A stretch of 22,514 nt of DNA from a virus. The DNA lies in IMG/VR virus record IMGVR_UViG_3300035070_002194, positions 1 to 22,514 of that record. One strand, written 5' to 3'. A program made the translations under genes and the position numbers. The notes beneath the pieces were generated by a model that was not told where the DNA came from, did not search any database, and saw nothing but the letters and a program-made list of their open reading frames with translations. Numbering within the stretch: the first letter of the stretch is position 1; each line of letters opens with the position of its first letter. Below are positions 19,686 through 22,514 of the stretch, in pieces.

Positions 19686-21835
19686 TATTTTATTTCCTGT
19701 GGTGCGCGAGTGTAAGCAGGATATGCGTCAGTGTATTGATAATCAGTAGCTAACGCATCTTGACCAACTTGTTTAATGCGTTCTTTTTCAGATTTTAACA
19801 TAGCCTGATATTCGTCTGTTGGATTCCACCGATCAAACACAGCCCCATCTTCTGCAATAAAACTAGGGCGCAACAAAGTTCCATCGCTGGTTAAAATAAC
19901 CACGGAATAATCTGGCTCACCTTTAGCGGCTAACCTTGATGTTGTATCATCACTCTGCAAAAAGATTCCGCTTTTTTCAAACTGAATTCCTTGCGAGGCA
20001 TACTCGTCTTTCAAAGCGTTGTAAATATCGTCTTTAATATACTCGACACTGCCGTTAACGGCGTAATATAACTCGGGGGCGTTCCTCATTAGGCCAAAAC
20101 TAGAATTAGTCCAATTCGCCTTCATGTTAGCCATAGCCTTGTTTTTTGCGCCTTCCTCTGTACTGCCAGCCAAGAAATAAGACTCTACCAACTCTTTGTA
20201 GTCCGCAACCATCTGACTACCGCCGATAGAGTTAGCATCAAAGTCTTGAAACCATCCTGTAAACTCGCTTTCAATTTCGTCAGCATATTTGTTTTCAAAA
20301 GACTTCTTATTGTCAGCTAGATATTTTTTTCGCGCTTCAACCATTGAGGCATTGGCAGGATCGGTTTGGTCGTTTGCGTTAGCTATTGCCTTTTCTGCGT
20401 CCATGTACTCCATGTTAAATGCTACTTGTTCAGCAAAAACCGTTTCTCTAGGAGTAAATGCATTACCCATACCTGCAATTTGCAGAATCCTATCCATAGT
20501 ATTAGCGGCACTTTTAACCAAAGCCGCATCCCCGCTAACCAAATTATTCCTAAATTCTGTTTTCATGTCGGTAGGAACGTAGCGCGTACCCGCCACTATT
20601 TCTGCTTGTACAACTTCTCTTGCCATAGGGTCAGGCGGTAAGTTAGACGACACTGTTTCATAATAATCATCTACTGCGCCTTGCGTTAAAGGCTCTGAGG
20701 TAGGATTGCCGTTTATAGCCGCAATAGTATTGTTAATGTTTGTTTGCTTAGTTATGTCAGAAGTAAATTGCGCGTTTACATAATTGCGATATTTTATTAA
20801 TTCTTCTTCCGTAGAAATTAACCCTTCTTTAAACATAGCATCAATTTCAGCAAAAGCATTCTCAGAAGATATGCCGCCCGTTTTAATGCTTTGAACTAAG
20901 TCTGCTTTTCTTAACATTTCTGCGCTAGATAATTGATTTTGCTCGGCAGTATATTGTCTTGCTTCGTCTTGTACTCTAGCTTCTAAGGTTTGAATTAAGG
21001 AGTCTTTTTGCGCCGCACTCAAATCAGCAATTTCACCCGAAGACTTTAAGGCATCTACAAAACCTTGCGCTTGCTGTAATCTTTCAGCAGTTGGCAAATC
21101 CTCACTTAACAATGTTCTGTCTAACTCGCCTAGTTTAGACTGTATAGCAATAGTGTCTTTTAAGGTTTCAATTTTTTTAACTACTGACTCGGCGTTCAAA
21201 ACCCCTGCATCTACGCCGCTTTGCAAGTCTGCCGCGTAGGATAATAGCGCCTTGTCGCCGCTGTCAAAATTTCCGTTTCTATACAAATTAGATATTGTAT
21301 CTTCTTCGGCCATAGCGCCTGCAAGCAGATTAGCCGCTATTTGGTTGTCGGATTTTTTCTTGGCCGCAGAATTTATCTGCCGCACTACATCAGCATTAGC
21401 TTGATTGTAATACTCTGATACAATAAAGCGCGTTTCTTCGTCAACATTGCCAAGCAAGCCTTTTATAGATTCGTTGGCAACCTGCTGGTATTTATCCAAA
21501 TTATCGGGGTGCAATTCTTGAGCCTTTTGGAGCGCGTCTTTTACATCAACATTTAAAGACTTTTGATAGGCGGCTTGCGCCACTTGATTATATTGTGCGC
21601 TTCCAAACTCCAATACACCCCGCTTTTCTACAGGACGACCTTCCTCAATGGCCTCTCTAGCCTCTCTAAGAGCTTCTGCGGGCGCTTCTGATTCAGCCTT
21701 AGCTTTGCCTACCCCTACAGCTAAACCCCTTACACCGTCAGCTATGCCCGCTAAAGCCTTCATGCGATTACCCACAGTAGGGTCTACACCCGTAGGTGTA
21801 AGCAAGCCATATCGTTTTATTGGTTTAATAGCCAT
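19685..21835 (-). CDS. Internal virion protein (gp15-like, 716 aa)
   Basis: Nearly all-helical, rich in A, Q, E, K and N, with many heptad-like stretches (KAKAESEAPAEALREAREA, LSYAADLQSGVDAGVLNAES). No membrane segment, no catalytic motif. Size and place between a gp14-like and a gp16-like gene fit T7 gp15, the tube-forming middle part of the ejection machine. Both ends overlap its neighbours by one base (TAATG). Sequence similarity to T7 itself is not visible. Confidence 0.7.
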   Translation of the reverse strand: MAIKPIKRYGLLTPTGVDPTVGNRMKALAGIADGVRGLAVGVGKAKAESEAPAEALREAREAIEEGRPVEKRGVLEFGSAQYNQVAQAAYQKSLNVDVKDALQKAQELHPDNLDKYQQVANESIKGLLGNVDEETRFIVSEYYNQANADVVRQINSAAKKKSDNQIAANLLAGAMAEEDTISNLYRNGNFDSGDKALLSYAADLQSGVDAGVLNAESVVKKIETLKDTIAIQSKLGELDRTLLSEDLPTAERLQQAQGFVDALKSSGEIADLSAAQKDSLIQTLEARVQDEARQYTAEQNQLSSAEMLRKADLVQSIKTGGISSENAFAEIDAMFKEGLISTEEELIKYRNYVNAQFTSDITKQTNINNTIAAINGNPTSEPLTQGAVDDYYETVSSNLPPDPMAREVVQAEIVAGTRYVPTDMKTEFRNNLVSGDAALVKSAANTMDRILQIAGMGNAFTPRETVFAEQVAFNMEYMDAEKAIANANDQTDPANASMVEARKKYLADNKKSFENKYADEIESEFTGWFQDFDANSIGGSQMVADYKELVESYFLAGSTEEGAKNKAMANMKANWTNSSFGLMRNAPELYYAVNGSVEYIKDDIYNALKDEYASQGIQFEKSGIFLQSDDTTSRLAAKGEPDYSVVILTSDGTLLRPSFIAEDGAVFDRWNPTDEYQAMLKSEKERIKQVGQDALATDYQYTDAYPAYTRAPQEIK

Positions 21836-22272
21836 TAGGTTTTTTCCGATTTGTACGTTTGATAAGTTTGCAAGCCGCCCTCTAACAAAGTAGAAGCCGC
21901 GTTTAAGTTAGCCGCACTTCTTGCCATTTTACCCTGCCGCCTTAACTGGCCTTGTTTTAGCCTTTCGCTTAATCCTATCATGCCTTCACTTGCGCTAATA
22001 GCTTTGGCACTTTCTAGGGCTATACTAGCGGGAGTACCCTCAGTTGCTATGCCACTAGCCGCTAATGCCGCATTGTTAGCCGCTAACTGTGCGTTTAACT
22101 GTTCTCGGCGCTGTAGCTCCCGCCCTTGTGCCGCTATTCTTTCCTCCTCGGCTTGACGGTCGAGTTCTTCTTGTTGCGCTTTACCCGCTTCGATTGCGCC
22201 ATACGCGCTAACTGCCGTAGAAGTTGCCGCTAAAGCTGTAGCCGCGTACTTAGCTAATATTGTAAAAATCAC
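21835..22272 (-). CDS. Small internal virion protein (gp14-like, 145 aa)
   Basis: Starts GTG 22272, overlapping the previous stop as GTGA. The N-terminal hydrophobic helix (residues about 3-26, FTILAKYAATALAATSTAVS) is followed by a highly charged, Ala/Gln/Arg-rich helical body (EELDRQAEEERIAAQGRELQ, NAQLAANNAALAASGIATEG). This is the pattern of gp14-type internal virion proteins, which insert in the outer membrane during ejection. It is first in the gp14-15-16 order. Confidence 0.75.
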   Translation of the reverse strand: MIFTILAKYAATALAATSTAVSAYGAIEAGKAQQEELDRQAEEERIAAQGRELQRREQLNAQLAANNAALAASGIATEGTPASIALESAKAISASEGMIGLSERLKQGQLRRQGKMARSAANLNAASTLLEGGLQTYQTYKSEKT

Positions 22273-22508
22273 GATGATTCTACCTCGAATTGAATTGCTT
22301 GCAAGTGAAAAGGGGCCGCATCTGGCACAGTAATTCTAGGTGCTACGTTAATGCCCCACCCGTTTCCACCGTTGTTATTTTCTATAATACCACTTTTAAC
22401 CTTAAATGGCGTACCCAATGGGCTATCAGAAGAATCGCCAAAGTTTCTGACAGGTACAGGGTTTCCGTCAATATAAATGCCGCCGCTTTGATACACTCGT
22501 AAATTCAT
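22269..22508 (-). CDS. Small protein of unknown function at the window edge (79 aa)
   Basis: ATG 22508 is the first start visible, but the frame stays open to the window edge, so the true start may lie further right. The sequence is polar, rich in G, N and P (GIYIDGNPVPVRNFGDSSDS; GINVAPRITVPDAAPFHLQA), with beta-like strands. It precedes the gp14-like gene and overlaps it. It could be a small tail or tail-tube-associated protein. No family recognised. Confidence 0.6.
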   Translation of the reverse strand: MNLRVYQSGGIYIDGNPVPVRNFGDSSDSPLGTPFKVKSGIIENNNGGNGWGINVAPRITVPDAAPFHLQAIQFEVESS

Positions 22509-22514
22509 GTTAGT

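Overview
The window is a stretch of a tailed-phage genome (or prophage), most probably a podovirus of an aquatic gammaproteobacterium. The virion genes on the right resemble the T7-type internal-virion-protein/tail-fibre block. The left and centre look like a lambdoid early region, with divergent promoters around a Cro-like repressor, an O-like replication gene, nin-like genes and an exonuclease/annealase/SSB recombination set. No RNA polymerase, DNA polymerase, integrase, terminase, portal or capsid gene is present, so transcription presumably uses host RNA polymerase. The host guess rests on strong Shine-Dalgarno sites, sigma70-like promoters, a protein resembling ribosome modulation factor (a gammaproteobacterial family), and small basic proteins recalled from marine phages. 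It is an inference.

Region 1 (1-1784, + strand): a leader with two sets of repeats, then seven very small genes (50-107 aa, none of known function) separated by near-identical translation-start cassettes. It ends at a probably bidirectional hairpin terminator that faces the end of region 2.

Region 2 (1783-8387, - strand): the leftward early operon, read from a strong promoter near 8417-8444. It encodes three small unknown proteins (one with an Ala/Trp repeat helix), a 51-aa protein, an Erf-type annealase, a YqaJ-type exonuclease, an SSB-like protein, YopX and DUF551 proteins, a helix-turn-helix metallophosphoesterase, an RMF-like protein and a run of small accessory genes ending with a DUF3310 protein. 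Two extra near-identical promoter cassettes lie inside the operon.

Region 3 (8388-10983, + strand): the divergent control region, a Cro-like regulator with a 54-bp internal duplication, a replication protein whose gene carries iteron-like repeats and an A/T-rich stretch (candidate origin), an unknown protein, NinB-like and HNH/NinG-like recombination proteins, and a small unknown gene. It closes with structured DNA and a strong terminator.

Region 4 (10983-11431, + strand): two small, very basic conserved phage proteins behind an extended -10 promoter, possibly leaderless.

Region 5 (22508-11415, - strand, late): from right to left, a small unknown protein, three internal virion proteins (gp14/gp15/gp16-like), a beta-helix tailspike with a triplicated attachment-type module, a GTA spike-base-like protein, a small beta-propeller protein, four small membrane proteins including a GTA-type three-TM holin, a 16-residue basic peptide, and an M15 peptidase endolysin. 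Genes overlap at ATGA or TAATG junctions, so this is probably one late transcription unit entering from the right.
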